Source of the DNA: VRUE01 sp035260485
GTDB lineage: Bacteria > Actinomycetota > Thermoleophilia > Solirubrobacterales > 70-9
Length of the DNA: 64,000 nt
Assembly (NCBI GenBank): GCA_035260485.1
Contig: DATFVC010000048.1
Location: forward strand, 1-64,000
Direction: 5' to 3'
Part shown: in pieces, positions 1 through 8,017 of the stretch
Layout of the letters: each line of letters opens with the position of its first letter
Numbering within the stretch: position 1 is the first letter of the stretch
Program-made: the position numbers and the translations under genes
Notes under the pieces: model-generated
Told to the model about the DNA's origin: nothing
Databases searched by the model: none
The model's input: only the letters and a program-made list of their open reading frames with translations

Positions 1-1
1 G

Positions 2-439
2 GATGAGATCGAGGATGTCGACTTGAATCCGGCGGACCTCAAAGTCGACACGTTCCGCGCGTCCGGCGCCGGCGGCCAGCACGTCAACAAGACCGACTCG
101 GCGGTGCGGATCACCCATTTGCCGACCGGGGTCGTCGTTCAGTGCCAGAACGAGCGCTCGCAGACCCAGAACAAGGCGGTAGCGATGCAGCTGTTGCGCT
201 CGAAGCTGATCGAGCTGGAGGAGCGCAAACGAGCCGAAACGCTGGCCAAAGAGCGAGGCGAGGTCAAGGAAGTCGCCTGGGGCTCGCAGATACGCAGCTA
301 CTTCCTCCACCCCGACCAGCGGGTCAAAGATCACCGCACTGGCCATGAGGTCGGCGATGCGCAGCGAGTGCTCGACGGGGACATCGACGATTTCATCAGG
401 GACTATCTGAACAAGACGGCTGCTTCGTCTGCGCAGTAG
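2..439 (+). CDS. prfB: Peptide chain release factor 2, C-terminal part (5' truncated by window)
   Basis: RF2 recognises UGA/UAA stop codons and triggers peptide release on the ribosome. The visible 145 residues begin inside the catalytic domain: the frame is open from base 2, and the GGQ tripeptide that enters the peptidyl-transferase centre lies in SGAGGQHVNKTDSAVR. The following QNERSQTQNK and the C-terminal QRVKDHRTG segment are typical of class I release factors. The true start, the SPF/SPx anticodon domain and any programmed frameshift site lie outside the window. In many actinobacteria prfB sits directly before ftsE-ftsX-smpB; here those genes lie about 7.6 kb downstream. Confidence 0.96.
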   Translation, partial: DEIEDVDLNPADLKVDTFRASGAGGQHVNKTDSAVRITHLPTGVVVQCQNERSQTQNKAVAMQLLRSKLIELEERKRAETLAKERGEVKEVAWGSQIRSYFLHPDQRVKDHRTGHEVGDAQRVLDGDIDDFIRDYLNKTAASSAQ

Positions 440-444
440 GGAGA

Positions 445-548
445 AGGCCGGACGCTCCTCCCGGCTCAACTTTTTCCGAACACAGTCAGCGGCTGTCCGC
501 GGGCGTCAGTGCGGAAAAAGCACAAGCCGCCGGGAGGGGCACCCGGCC
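445..548. repeat. Nested inverted-repeat element (copy 1)
   Basis: Outer arms at 445-466 and 524-548 are imperfect reverse complements; the right arm contains GGGAGGGGCACCCGG. An inner pair, CTTTTTCCG (470-478) and CGGAAAAAG (512-520), is perfect. The element lies between the convergent prfB and exported-protein genes, and its right part forms the 3' end of the latter. The same architecture recurs at 19487-19603 and 57854-57969, and related outer arms at 2202-2306 and 24542-24650. It may act as a bidirectional terminator here. Confidence 0.7.
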
Positions 549-1114
549 TTCCCTGCCGATGGGATGTCGATGCCGACGGTGAGTCGCTTTGGAGCGTCGT
601 GACCGTGCAGTCCCTCGACTATGCGCAGGATGCCGCTGTCGCCCAGGTGACGGTGGAGCGTGGCGATGTGGTTGGAGCCTTTACCTACTTCGATCGTTGA
701 GGCGACCGGTTCGTAGGTCGTGTAGCTGATCGTGAGCTTCAGCTTCTTGCCGTCCGCCCCAATGGCGGCATGGGCGTGGGCGCTGCGCAGGATGCACTCT
801 TTGGGCGCGATGGAGCCCGTGCCGCCCGTGCCTTTCTTTTCCCTGGCTTTCGCTTCGGCGCAGATTTCCTTGACTTCTGCGCCGCTGAGTTCGCCTTCTT
901 CGAATTCTTCTTCGGCTTCTTCGCACGATCCTTCTTCGAGTTCGGCACCTTCTTCTTCGCCTTCTTCTTCGAATTCGAGTTCTTCTTCGAAGGCGAGCGG
1001 AGCGGCCGTCGGGTCGATTGGCGTCGCCTGTGCGGTGGTTACCCCGAGCAGGAAGACAGTGAGGGCGAGGGGGACAGCGAGCAGTTGAAGCTTGTTTGGC
1101 ATTGGTGCATCCAT
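506..1114 (-). CDS. Exported Glu-rich protein of unknown function
   Basis: The product has up to 202 residues. It starts at ATG 1114, or at the second ATG (1102), which puts a clean signal peptide (MPNKLQLLAVPLALTVFLLG, cleavage near AQA) at the very N-terminus. Residues about 40-90 are extremely acidic, with runs of Glu. The C-terminal 100 residues look globular and contain ECILRSAHAHAAIGADGKK. I do not recognise a family. Glu is encoded almost only by GAA in the acidic segment, unlike the GAG used by most neighbours. The stop codon lies in nested inverted repeat 1, so the last residues are encoded by the repeat. A reading frame on the opposite strand over the acidic stretch is taken to be a shadow. 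Confidence 0.75.
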   Translation of the reverse strand: MDAPMPNKLQLLAVPLALTVFLLGVTTAQATPIDPTAAPLAFEEELEFEEEGEEEGAELEEGSCEEAEEEFEEGELSGAEVKEICAEAKAREKKGTGGTGSIAPKECILRSAHAHAAIGADGKKLKLTISYTTYEPVASTIEVGKGSNHIATLHRHLGDSGILRIVEGLHGHDAPKRLTVGIDIPSAGKAGCPSRRLVLFPH

Positions 1115-1144
1115 CGGCTTGCGATGGCGCTCCCTTGAGCGAAC

Positions 1145-1702
1145 TCAGGGTAAACCCGCACGCTCCATTTCGAGCAGAGCTTCCTTCATCGGCAGCCCCC
1201 CGCCGTAGCCGCCGAGGGCGCCGCCGCTGCGCAGCACCCGGTGGCAGGGGACGACGATCGGGATCGGGTTGGAGCCGCAGGCGGTGCCGGCGGCGCGCAC
1301 GGCCCGCTCGTTGCCCGCGCTGGCGGCGATCTGCGTATAGCTGCGGGTCTTGCCGTAGGGAATTCGGTCAATCGCCCGCAGCGCCCGGCGCCGGAAGCCC
1401 TTGCTGAGCTGCCAGTCGAGCGGCAGGTCGAACTCGCGCAGGCGCCCGTCGAAGTAGTTGTCGAGCTGGCGCCGGACCTCGTCCAGCCGCGCCGGAGCCT
1501 CGAGCACCCGCGGCGAGATCCGGGCTGCCAGATCCTCCAGCGTCTCCTCGGGGTCATACGCGGGCAGGCTGACCTTGACCAGGCCGCGAGGGGTGGTCGC
1601 GACGAGCAGCGGCCCATAGGGGGAGTCGACGCTTGCGTAGGCGACGTCGAGCAGCCCCTCGGCGGCGGCGCGGACGGCGAGGTGCTCCAACTCTGCCTTC
1701 AT
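1145..1702 (-). CDS. ogt: Methylated-DNA-[protein]-cysteine S-methyltransferase
   Basis: This suicide enzyme repairs O6-alkylguanine by moving the alkyl group to its own cysteine. The active-site motif PCHRV has the acceptor at about Cys153, preceded by the helix-turn-helix region IPYGKTRSYTQIA and the arginine-finger region AVRAAGTACGSNPIPIV. The 185 residues match Ogt/MGMT with its N-terminal ribonuclease-like domain (about 20-95). The ATG start overlaps the stop of the sigma-factor gene by 4 nt, so the two are translationally coupled. This arrangement suggests that the sigma factor controls the repair gene, which is inference. No Ada-type N-terminal domain is present. Confidence 0.95.
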   Translation of the reverse strand: MKAELEHLAVRAAAEGLLDVAYASVDSPYGPLLVATTPRGLVKVSLPAYDPEETLEDLAARISPRVLEAPARLDEVRRQLDNYFDGRLREFDLPLDWQLSKGFRRRALRAIDRIPYGKTRSYTQIAASAGNERAVRAAGTACGSNPIPIVVPCHRVLRSGGALGGYGGGLPMKEALLEMERAGLP

Positions 1703-2166
1703 GCCAGCTCCTTCCTCAGTCGCTTCATTCCCTCGTGGAGGCTGCGGCGTGCTGCGTCAGGCGAGCAGCCGAGCGCGGCGGCGATCTCGGCGTGGGGGAG
1801 ATCGCAGGCGTAGCGCAGTGCCACGGCGGCGCGCTGTTTGGGCGGCAGTGCTCCGACCAGCGCCCAGATCCCGTCGTCGAGCACCGGCTCGGCGGTCGCT
1901 CCGGCCAGCTCGTCGGGGTCGGCCACCGGCAGCGGCCGCCGCCCGTTCGCGCGGTGGTGGTCGATCGCCTTGCGGTGGGCGATGGTCAGCAGCCAGCCGC
2001 GCAGGTTGCCGTTGTCGCCCAACTTCGGGTAGGCGCGCAGCGCCGCTAGGAAGGTCTCCTGAAAGCAGTCCTCGGCATCGGCGCGGCCGACGGCGCCGCG
2101 CAGCACCGCCATCACGTCGGTGGCATGCTCGTCGAGCAGGGTTTGGAAGGGCGGGAGTGCGGTCAC
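1699..2166 (-). CDS. ECF-type RNA polymerase sigma factor
   Basis: The 155-residue protein has sigma region 2 (about 15-70: FQETFLAALRAYPKL, then NLRGWLLTIAHRKAIDHHR) and region 4 (about 100-150: LPPKQRAAVALRYACDLPHAEIAAALG), with no regions 1 or 3. This is the ECF layout. GTG at 2166 is the likely start. No anti-sigma factor gene adjoins it; the only partner is the downstream ogt. It may therefore direct a small alkylation-stress regulon. The promoter region is shared divergently with nadC and holds nested inverted repeat 2. Confidence 0.9.
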   Translation of the reverse strand: MTALPPFQTLLDEHATDVMAVLRGAVGRADAEDCFQETFLAALRAYPKLGDNGNLRGWLLTIAHRKAIDHHRANGRRPLPVADPDELAGATAEPVLDDGIWALVGALPPKQRAAVALRYACDLPHAEIAAALGCSPDAARRSLHEGMKRLRKELA

Positions 2167-2201
2167 TCAGTGGATTAAACGCCCCCGGGGGCTGAAACGT
2201 G

Positions 2202-2306
2202 AGGGCACGCGGGCGCCCCTCCGCCGGAGACCGTATGTGGTTCAGGGTTCCGACCGCGTCGGCGGCATGACCCAAAGCCTCCGTCGGAGGGGCACCCGCG
2301 TGCCCT
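2202..2306. repeat. Long inverted repeat between divergent genes (copy 2)
   Basis: Arms of 28 nt at 2202-2229 and 2279-2306 are reverse complements with two mismatches, separated by 49 nt. The right arm carries GGAGGGGCACCCGCG, close to the right arms of copies 1 and 5. One of the two mismatches (C opposite A on this strand) would be a G-U wobble in RNA made from the minus strand. The element sits between the divergent sigma factor and nadC genes, so simple termination does not explain it. Confidence 0.7.
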
Positions 2307-2325
2307 GCGATCTAGGGTCTCGGGG

Positions 2326-3168
2326 ATGGCTGATCTAGAGGAGACGGTTGCTCGCGCTCTCGCCGAGGATTTGGGAGCTGGAGATGTCACCTCGGAGGCC
2401 ACCGTGCCTGAGGGTGTGCGCGGGCGGGCGCGGATCGTGCAGAAGCAGCCTGGCGTCGTCTTCGGCCTCGGCACCGTCGCCGAGACGATGCGTCAATGTG
2501 GGGTGGAGGACGTCGACAACCTGGTCGTCGAGGGGCAGTGGCGCGAGGAGGTGCCGGCCGAGGTTGCCCTGGCCAGCGGCCCCGCCGACGCCCTGCTGGC
2601 CGCGGAGCGCACCGCGCTCAACTTCCTCGGCCACCTCTCCGGCATTGCGACGCTGACCGCGCGCTTCGTCGAGGCGGTCACCGGCACTGGCGCCCGCATC
2701 CTCGACACGCGCAAGACGACCCCGGGCTTGCGGGCTCTGGAGAAGGCGGCGGTGGCGGCCGGGGGCGGCCAGAACCACCGAATGGGCCTCTACGACGCGA
2801 TCCTGATCAAGGAGAACCACATCGCCCTGGCGGGAAGCGTCGCCAAGGCGATCCACGCGGCGCGCACCGCGCTGCCGGAGATGCCGGTCGAGATCGAGTG
2901 CCGAAACGTCGATGAAGCGGCCTACGCGCTGGGAGCGGGAGCGAGCAGGCTGTTGCTCGACAACATGGCGCCGGGGGAACTGCGCGAAGCCGTCGCCCTG
3001 CGCGATGCGGAGCGCGGAGTCGACGGCCCGCCGCTGGAGGCCTCCGGCGGCGTAAACCTGGACACGGTCCGTGAGATCGCCGAGACCGGGGTCGAGTACA
3101 TCTCGATAGGCGCTCTGACCCACTCAGCTCCGACGCTCGATTTCAGCATGCTGATCGAGCCCGCCTGA
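2326..3168 (+). CDS. nadC: Nicotinate-nucleotide pyrophosphorylase (quinolinate phosphoribosyltransferase)
   Basis: NadC converts quinolinate and PRPP to nicotinate mononucleotide with loss of CO2, in de novo NAD synthesis. The 280 residues match the family length. Diagnostic segments are LNFLGHLSGIATLTA (about 97-111), DTRKTTPGLRALEKAAV (about 127-143), GGGQNHRMGLYDAILIKENH (about 145-165) and the C-terminal barrel end EASGGVNLDTVREIAETGV. The ATG start lies 19 nt after inverted repeat 2. nadA, which supplies quinolinate, is about 1 kb downstream on the same strand beyond the opposing Fpg gene. nadB is not in the window. Confidence 0.96.
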   Translation: MADLEETVARALAEDLGAGDVTSEATVPEGVRGRARIVQKQPGVVFGLGTVAETMRQCGVEDVDNLVVEGQWREEVPAEVALASGPADALLAAERTALNFLGHLSGIATLTARFVEAVTGTGARILDTRKTTPGLRALEKAAVAAGGGQNHRMGLYDAILIKENHIALAGSVAKAIHAARTALPEMPVEIECRNVDEAAYALGAGASRLLLDNMAPGELREAVALRDAERGVDGPPLEASGGVNLDTVREIAETGVEYISIGALTHSAPTLDFSMLIEPA

Positions 3169-3177
3169 GCCAGCGGA

Positions 3178-4023
3178 CTACTTCAGCAGCCGTGAGAGGC
3201 GGCGGTCTTTGAGCACGCGGCCGCCGGTCTGCTCCTTCGGGCAGTAGTTGGTTTGGTGCTCGGCGAAGTAGACGGCCTCGATCGTGGTCCCGCAGCGCGG
3301 GCAGGGCTCGCCCTCGCGCTTGTGGATCCGGAGCGGCATCGGCAACTTGTCGGGCAGGTCCGGGCCGAGCGCCTTCTCGTAGTGTTCGATCGCGTCGCCG
3401 AGGACGTGGAGAGCCGCGTGCAACTGCTCGACCTCCGTCTCGCTCAGCTCGGACCCCTGCTTAAAGGGCGATAGTCGCGCCTCCCAGAGGATCTCGTCGA
3501 CCCAGGAGCGGCCGATGCCGGCGATGTCGCGCTGGTGGCGCAGCAGCGGGTGCAGGTGCCGGGGCCGATCGATTGCCGCGGCGAAGACCTCGAGCGGCGG
3601 CGCCGGCCAGGCTTCTGGCCCGAGCGTGGCGACCGCTTCGTCCTCTTCGACGGCGTTCGTTGCGAGCAGCTTGACCCAGGCGCGCTGCTTGGTGCCGAAC
3701 TCGCGCAGGCGCAGCTCGCGCCCGTCCTCGAGTCTCACCAGCACCCGCGAGGCCCGGTCTTTGGGCGAGGCGCGCTTCTCGAAGACACGCAGCCGTCCCG
3801 CTGACATCAGGTGGATCAGCAGCGCCAGGTCGCCGAATTCGACGATTGGCATCTTCCCTACCCGACGGACAGCGGTGATCTCTTTCCCGACCAGGCTGTC
3901 GAGCGACGGCTCGAAGGTCTTCATCACGTTCATGCCCGGAGCCAGAGCCGACTCGACCCTGGCTCCGGCCAGGGCGGAGTCCAGTCGGCGCGCAGTGATC
4001 TCGACCTCGGGCAACTCGGGCAT
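3178..4023 (-). CDS. Fpg/Nei-family DNA glycosylase/AP lyase
   Basis: This base-excision-repair enzyme removes oxidised bases. I start it at ATG 4023 because that gives MPELPEVEI, where Pro2 is the catalytic nucleophile and Glu3 the general acid; an upstream ATG at 4053 would bury them. The 281 residues include the helix-two-turn-helix GIGRSWVDEILWEARLSP and a C-terminal zinc-finger-like region starting CPRC. The finger is unusual: the usual second CxxC reads CPKE, so the fourth cysteine is missing. Whether it is Fpg (8-oxoG) or a Nei-like enzyme cannot be decided from sequence alone. It lies convergent to nadC, with a 9-nt gap. Confidence 0.93.
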   Translation of the reverse strand: MPELPEVEITARRLDSALAGARVESALAPGMNVMKTFEPSLDSLVGKEITAVRRVGKMPIVEFGDLALLIHLMSAGRLRVFEKRASPKDRASRVLVRLEDGRELRLREFGTKQRAWVKLLATNAVEEDEAVATLGPEAWPAPPLEVFAAAIDRPRHLHPLLRHQRDIAGIGRSWVDEILWEARLSPFKQGSELSETEVEQLHAALHVLGDAIEHYEKALGPDLPDKLPMPLRIHKREGEPCPRCGTTIEAVYFAEHQTNYCPKEQTGGRVLKDRRLSRLLK

Positions 4024-4134
4024 GCCGAGAGAGTAGACTTGCAGCCAGTTCATTCGACTGGACTCAGGCCAAGGCCATGCCAGCGAACATACGATCAGCG
4101 AGGCCCTTCTAGGGCCTTTCGAGGCACCCGGAAA

Positions 4135-5148
4135 ATGAGAGAGCTGCCGACGATCAATGAGCCGGTCCCGATGCTCGACCTCTCACCACAGGAGGTCGAG
4201 GAGATGGCGCGCGAGGTGCGCGAGCTGGCTCGCGAGCGCGACGCCATCATCCTCGCCCACAACTACCAGGTGCCCGAGGTGCAGGACATCGCCGACTACA
4301 CCGGCGACTCGCTCGGCCTCTCGCGCGTGGCGGCCGCGTCCGGCGCCTCGGTGATTGCCTTCTGCGGCGTCCATTTCATGGCCGAGACGGCCTCGATCCT
4401 CTCGCCCGAGAAGACGGTGCTGATCCCGGACCTCGACGCCGGCTGCTCGCTTGCCGACTCGATCAGCGACGGCGAGCTGCGCAACTGGAAGTCACGCCAC
4501 AGCTCCGACGCGGTCGTCGTGATGTACGTCAACACCTCGGCCGAGGTCAAGGCGGAGACCGACTACTGCTGCACCTCCTCCAACGCGGTCAAGGTCGTCG
4601 AGCACATCCTGCGCGAGCACGGCCCGGATACCGAAATCCTCTTCGGCCCCGACATCTGGCTTGGCTCTTACGTTGAGCGCGAGACCGGCCACTCGATGCA
4701 CGTCTGGCCGGGCGAGTGCCACGTCCACGCTGGGATTCGGCCGGACGACATCAGGGCGCAACGGGCTGCCCACCCTGACGCCGAGTTCCTCGTCCACCCC
4801 GAGTGCGGCTGCGTGACCCAGGTGATGGAGTTCGTCGCCGCCGGCGAAGTCGAGAAGGAGGGGGTGCACATGCTCTCCACCGGGCAGATGCTCGACTACG
4901 TGCAGCAGCGGCCCGACGGCGAGTACATCGTCGCCACCGAGAACGGCATGCTGCACCCGCTGCGACAGGCGGCGCCGGACGCCAGCTTGATCGAGGCGAA
5001 CCGGATGGCCTACTGCAAGTACATGAAGATGATCACGCTGCCGAAGCTGCGCGACGCCCTGCGCGAGATGAAGTTCGAGGTCAGCGTGCCGGCCGAGATC
5101 GCCGAGCGGGCGCGGGTCCCGATCGAGCGCATGGTCGCGATCGGATAG
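4135..5148 (+). CDS. nadA: Quinolinate synthase
   Basis: NadA condenses iminoaspartate with dihydroxyacetone phosphate to quinolinate using a [4Fe-4S] cluster. ATG 4135 gives 337 residues starting MRELPTINEP; the much longer open frame upstream is not family-like. Probable cluster ligands are Cys77 (FCGVHFMAE), Cys224 (HPECGCVTQ) and Cys294 (MAYCKYMKM). ILAHNYQVPEVQDIADYTGD is the substrate-site signature. A small hairpin (GGCCC/GGGCC near 4102-4117) precedes the gene. Together with nadC it covers two steps of de novo NAD synthesis; L-aspartate oxidase must be encoded elsewhere. Confidence 0.97.
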   Translation: MRELPTINEPVPMLDLSPQEVEEMAREVRELARERDAIILAHNYQVPEVQDIADYTGDSLGLSRVAAASGASVIAFCGVHFMAETASILSPEKTVLIPDLDAGCSLADSISDGELRNWKSRHSSDAVVVMYVNTSAEVKAETDYCCTSSNAVKVVEHILREHGPDTEILFGPDIWLGSYVERETGHSMHVWPGECHVHAGIRPDDIRAQRAAHPDAEFLVHPECGCVTQVMEFVAAGEVEKEGVHMLSTGQMLDYVQQRPDGEYIVATENGMLHPLRQAAPDASLIEANRMAYCKYMKMITLPKLRDALREMKFEVSVPAEIAERARVPIERMVAIG

Positions 5149-5167
5149 CTCCAGATAAAGTCCTGGC

Positions 5168-7036
5168 ATGGCCCAGGCGAGCGCCGAGGAGACGATGAAT
5201 CGCGAGCAGCTGCACGAGCTGGCCCAGCAGCTCCGCGTCGACTCGGTCCGCGCCGCCGCCGCCGCCAACTCGGGCCATCCGACCTCTTCGATGTCGGCCG
5301 CCGACCTGATGGCGGTGCTCTTCGCGCGCTACCTGCGCTACGACTTCTCGGCGCCTGAGAACCCGGCGAGCGATCACCTCGTCTTCTCCAAGGGCCACGC
5401 CTCGCCGCTGCTCTACGGCCTCTACAAGATGGCCGGGGCGATCGACGACGAGGAGCTGCTCACCTTCCGCGAGTTCGGCTCGCGCCTGCAGGGTCACCCG
5501 ACGCCGGAAATCCCCTGGGTCGACGTGGCCACCGGCTCGCTCGGCCAGGGCCTGCCGATCTCGGTCGGGATCGCGCTGGCCGGCAAGCGGCTCGAGTCGG
5601 CGGACTTCAGGGTTTGGGTGCTTTGCGGCGACTCGGAGCTGGCCGAGGGCTCGATGTGGGAGGCCTTCGAGCACGGCGGCTATGCCGGTCTCGACAACCT
5701 GATCGCGATCGTCGACGTCAACCGGCTCGGCCAGCGCGGTCCGACCATGCACGAGTGGGACACGTCCTCGCTGGCGGCGCGCGCGAGCGCTTGCGGTTGG
5801 CACGTGCAGGAGATCGACGGCCACGACTTCGCGGCGATCGACGCTGCCTACTCGCAGGCCCTGGCGACGGATCGCCCGGCGGCGATCTTCGCCCGCACCA
5901 AGAAGGGGTCCGGCGTCGCGGCGGTCGAGGACCAGCCGAACCAGCATGGCAAGCCGCTGGCCGACCCCGAGGCGGCGGTCGAGGAGCTGGGCGGTGTCCG
6001 CTCGCTGCGAGTAGAGGTCCAGTCGCCACCGCAGGCGCGGCCATACGAGATCGCGCGCGAGCCGGTCGAGCGTCCCGTCTACGAGGTGGGGGAGAAGGTC
6101 GCCACCCGGGCCGCCTACGGCGACGCCCTCGCCTGGCTCGGCTCGGTCGACGAGAAGGTCGTCGCGCTCGACGGCGAGGTCGGCAACTCGACCTACGCTG
6201 AACGCTTCGCCGCCAAGCACCCCGATCGCTTCTTCGAGATGTACATCGCCGAGCAGCAGATGGTCGCAGCCGGCGTCGGTCTGCAGACCCGCGGCTGGAA
6301 GCCGTTCGCCTCCTCCTTCGGCGCCTTCCTCAGCCGCGCCTACGACTTCGTCCGCATGGCGGCGATCTCCGATGCTGACCTGAAGCTCTGCGGCTCGCAC
6401 GTCGGCGTCTCGATCGGCCCCGACGGCCCCTCGCAGATGGCGCTCGAAGACATCGCCTCGCTGCGCGCGGTGCTCGACAGCGTGGTGCTCTACCCGAGCG
6501 ACGCCAACCAGGCCGTGGAGCTGCTCGACGCAATGCGCCGGCACCGCGGGATCAGCTACATGCGCACGACCCGCGAGGCGACCCCGGTGCTCTACGGGCC
6601 GGACGAGACGTTCGAGATCGGCGGCAGCCGCACGGTTCGCTCCAGCGCCGCGGATGAGGTCACGCTGATCGGCGCCGGCATCACCCTGCGCGAATGCCTC
6701 ACCGCTGCCGACGAGCTCACCGGCCGGGGCATTACGGCGCGGGTAATCGACTTGTACTCGGTGAAGCCCGTAGACGTCGACACCATCCTCGCCGCGGCGA
6801 GCGAGACGAAGGCTCTGATCACCGTCGAGGACCACTGGGCAGAGGGGGGCATCGGCGAGACCGTCGCCGGCGTCCTCGCCGAAGCCGCCGTGGGCACGCC
6901 CCTGGTCCGTCTCGCCGTCACCGAGCGTCCCGGCAGCGGTCCGCCCGAGGCGCTTCTCGGCGCCGCTGGCATCGACGCCGCGCACATCATCTCCGCAGTG
7001 GAAGCTGGAATTCGGACTCTTCTGACCAGGGATTGA
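5168..7036 (+). CDS. tkt: Transketolase
   Basis: This thiamine-diphosphate enzyme transfers two-carbon units in the pentose phosphate pathway. At 622 residues it is shorter than the roughly 660-700 of common bacterial transketolases and resembles the compact form. Domains in order: N-terminal ThDP-binding domain (about 20-280, with SGHPTSSMSAADLMAVLF, KGHASPLLYG and VCGDSELAEGSMWEA), pyrimidine-binding domain (about 310-480, YIAEQQMVAAGVGL), and C-terminal domain (about 490-620). It starts at ATG 5168, 19 nt after nadA; a second ATG at 5195 is possible. Its 3' end overlaps the convergent membrane-protein gene by 50 nt. Confidence 0.95.
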   Translation: MAQASAEETMNREQLHELAQQLRVDSVRAAAAANSGHPTSSMSAADLMAVLFARYLRYDFSAPENPASDHLVFSKGHASPLLYGLYKMAGAIDDEELLTFREFGSRLQGHPTPEIPWVDVATGSLGQGLPISVGIALAGKRLESADFRVWVLCGDSELAEGSMWEAFEHGGYAGLDNLIAIVDVNRLGQRGPTMHEWDTSSLAARASACGWHVQEIDGHDFAAIDAAYSQALATDRPAAIFARTKKGSGVAAVEDQPNQHGKPLADPEAAVEELGGVRSLRVEVQSPPQARPYEIAREPVERPVYEVGEKVATRAAYGDALAWLGSVDEKVVALDGEVGNSTYAERFAAKHPDRFFEMYIAEQQMVAAGVGLQTRGWKPFASSFGAFLSRAYDFVRMAAISDADLKLCGSHVGVSIGPDGPSQMALEDIASLRAVLDSVVLYPSDANQAVELLDAMRRHRGISYMRTTREATPVLYGPDETFEIGGSRTVRSSAADEVTLIGAGITLRECLTAADELTGRGITARVIDLYSVKPVDVDTILAAASETKALITVEDHWAEGGIGETVAGVLAEAAVGTPLVRLAVTERPGSGPPEALLGAAGIDAAHIISAVEAGIRTLLTRD

Positions 7037-7865
7037 CCACCAAGACCACATCGCTGTCACGATTGTCGATTACCCCCCCGCCACTGATCACCAAAACCAA
7101 CACGGTTTGCCAGTCCGGGTTTCGTTTCAAGGCTTCATTGAGAACTCTCCAATTCGTGAAGACAGGCATCATCACAACATCGCGACCGTCGTCTTCTTCT
7201 ATTTCGAAGTGAAGAAGATCGCTTGAATCGTCCGGTGCTGGTTCGCCAAGCGCGAATACCTGCGATTTAGCCAGGAGGTCGAGGATGTGCTCTGGCTCAC
7301 CCGATGCTTCAATCGCCGTCTCCAGCGCAAACCTCAAAAGCGCGTTGGCGATCTGAGAAGGACCGATCGGCGAGCCTGGGGCTTCGGGAGCCAACCAAAG
7401 CGCAAGCGGGGCCAGGTTCGGCTCTTGATCGAGTACTTCGTCGATCGCCGGTGGACGGCTCTCACCCGCGGCTCGCATGTTTCCGGTGTCGAACTGCGCG
7501 ACCGACTCGGTGGGAGTTCGCTCCTTCAGATCGGGCCGCTTGGCAGGGAGGTCACGCTCTCTGGTGAGCTTGGCGTAGATATATCGAGCAACAATGTCCG
7601 TGCGGGCGGCGTAGCCGAGCGCGGGGAGCGCGAGCAGGAGCCCGATACCACCAAGCAGGGCGGCCACGTGGTCGAACACCGTCCAAGTGCTCTCCGGCGG
7701 CGCGAGCGCGAACAGCGCGCCGCTGCCCAGCACGATGATCACGATGCCTCCCACCGAGAAGACAAGCAGGCGCGCGGGATCCTTGAGCGCGGCGCGGTAT
7801 CTCTTCTCGATCCACACCAGGAAACCCGCTTTCCCGCCGCGATGTGGGCGCGTTCTCTCGAGCAC
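6987..7865 (-). CDS. Membrane-anchored protein with SseB-like C-terminal domain
   Basis: The 292 residues begin with a basic cytoplasmic stretch, then two membrane segments (about 31-53 LLVFSVGGIVIIVLGSGALF and about 62-85). A cytoplasmic linker follows, and from about 210 a region (MMPVFTNWRVLNEALKRNPDWQ ... VVNPWSEESEF) that resembles the SseB N-terminal domain family. SseB has no firm biochemical role, so function is unknown. Base composition of the gene and its upstream region is less GC-rich than its neighbours, and its 3' end overlaps transketolase by 50 nt, both consistent with later arrival. The start at ATG 7865 is followed at once by MLERTRPHRGGK. Confidence 0.7.
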   Translation of the reverse strand: MLERTRPHRGGKAGFLVWIEKRYRAALKDPARLLVFSVGGIVIIVLGSGALFALAPPESTWTVFDHVAALLGGIGLLLALPALGYAARTDIVARYIYAKLTRERDLPAKRPDLKERTPTESVAQFDTGNMRAAGESRPPAIDEVLDQEPNLAPLALWLAPEAPGSPIGPSQIANALLRFALETAIEASGEPEHILDLLAKSQVFALGEPAPDDSSDLLHFEIEEDDGRDVVMMPVFTNWRVLNEALKRNPDWQTVLVLVISGGGVIDNRDSDVVLVVNPWSEESEFQLPLRR

Positions 7866-8017
7866 GGCGCGATTCTACGCTCAGGTTCACGATGTCCGTT
7901 TCAAATATAAGCACTTACTGACAATTCGCTAAGCTCTCGCACATTCATTGTGGGCGCGGAGTTGCGCGGCCGGTGGGGCGCAGGAGTCACTCTGCATTCG
8001 GAGAAGGGACCGCGGGC

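Noticed and set aside
732..1088. Ser-rich plus-strand frame opposite the Glu-rich exported protein
   Set aside because: Runs of GAA on the minus strand read as TTC/TCT on the plus strand, creating a low-complexity shadow. The minus frame has a real signal peptide.
5081..7060. 659-residue open frame opposite transketolase
   Set aside because: Transketolase motifs are intact on the plus strand; the antisense product has no family features.
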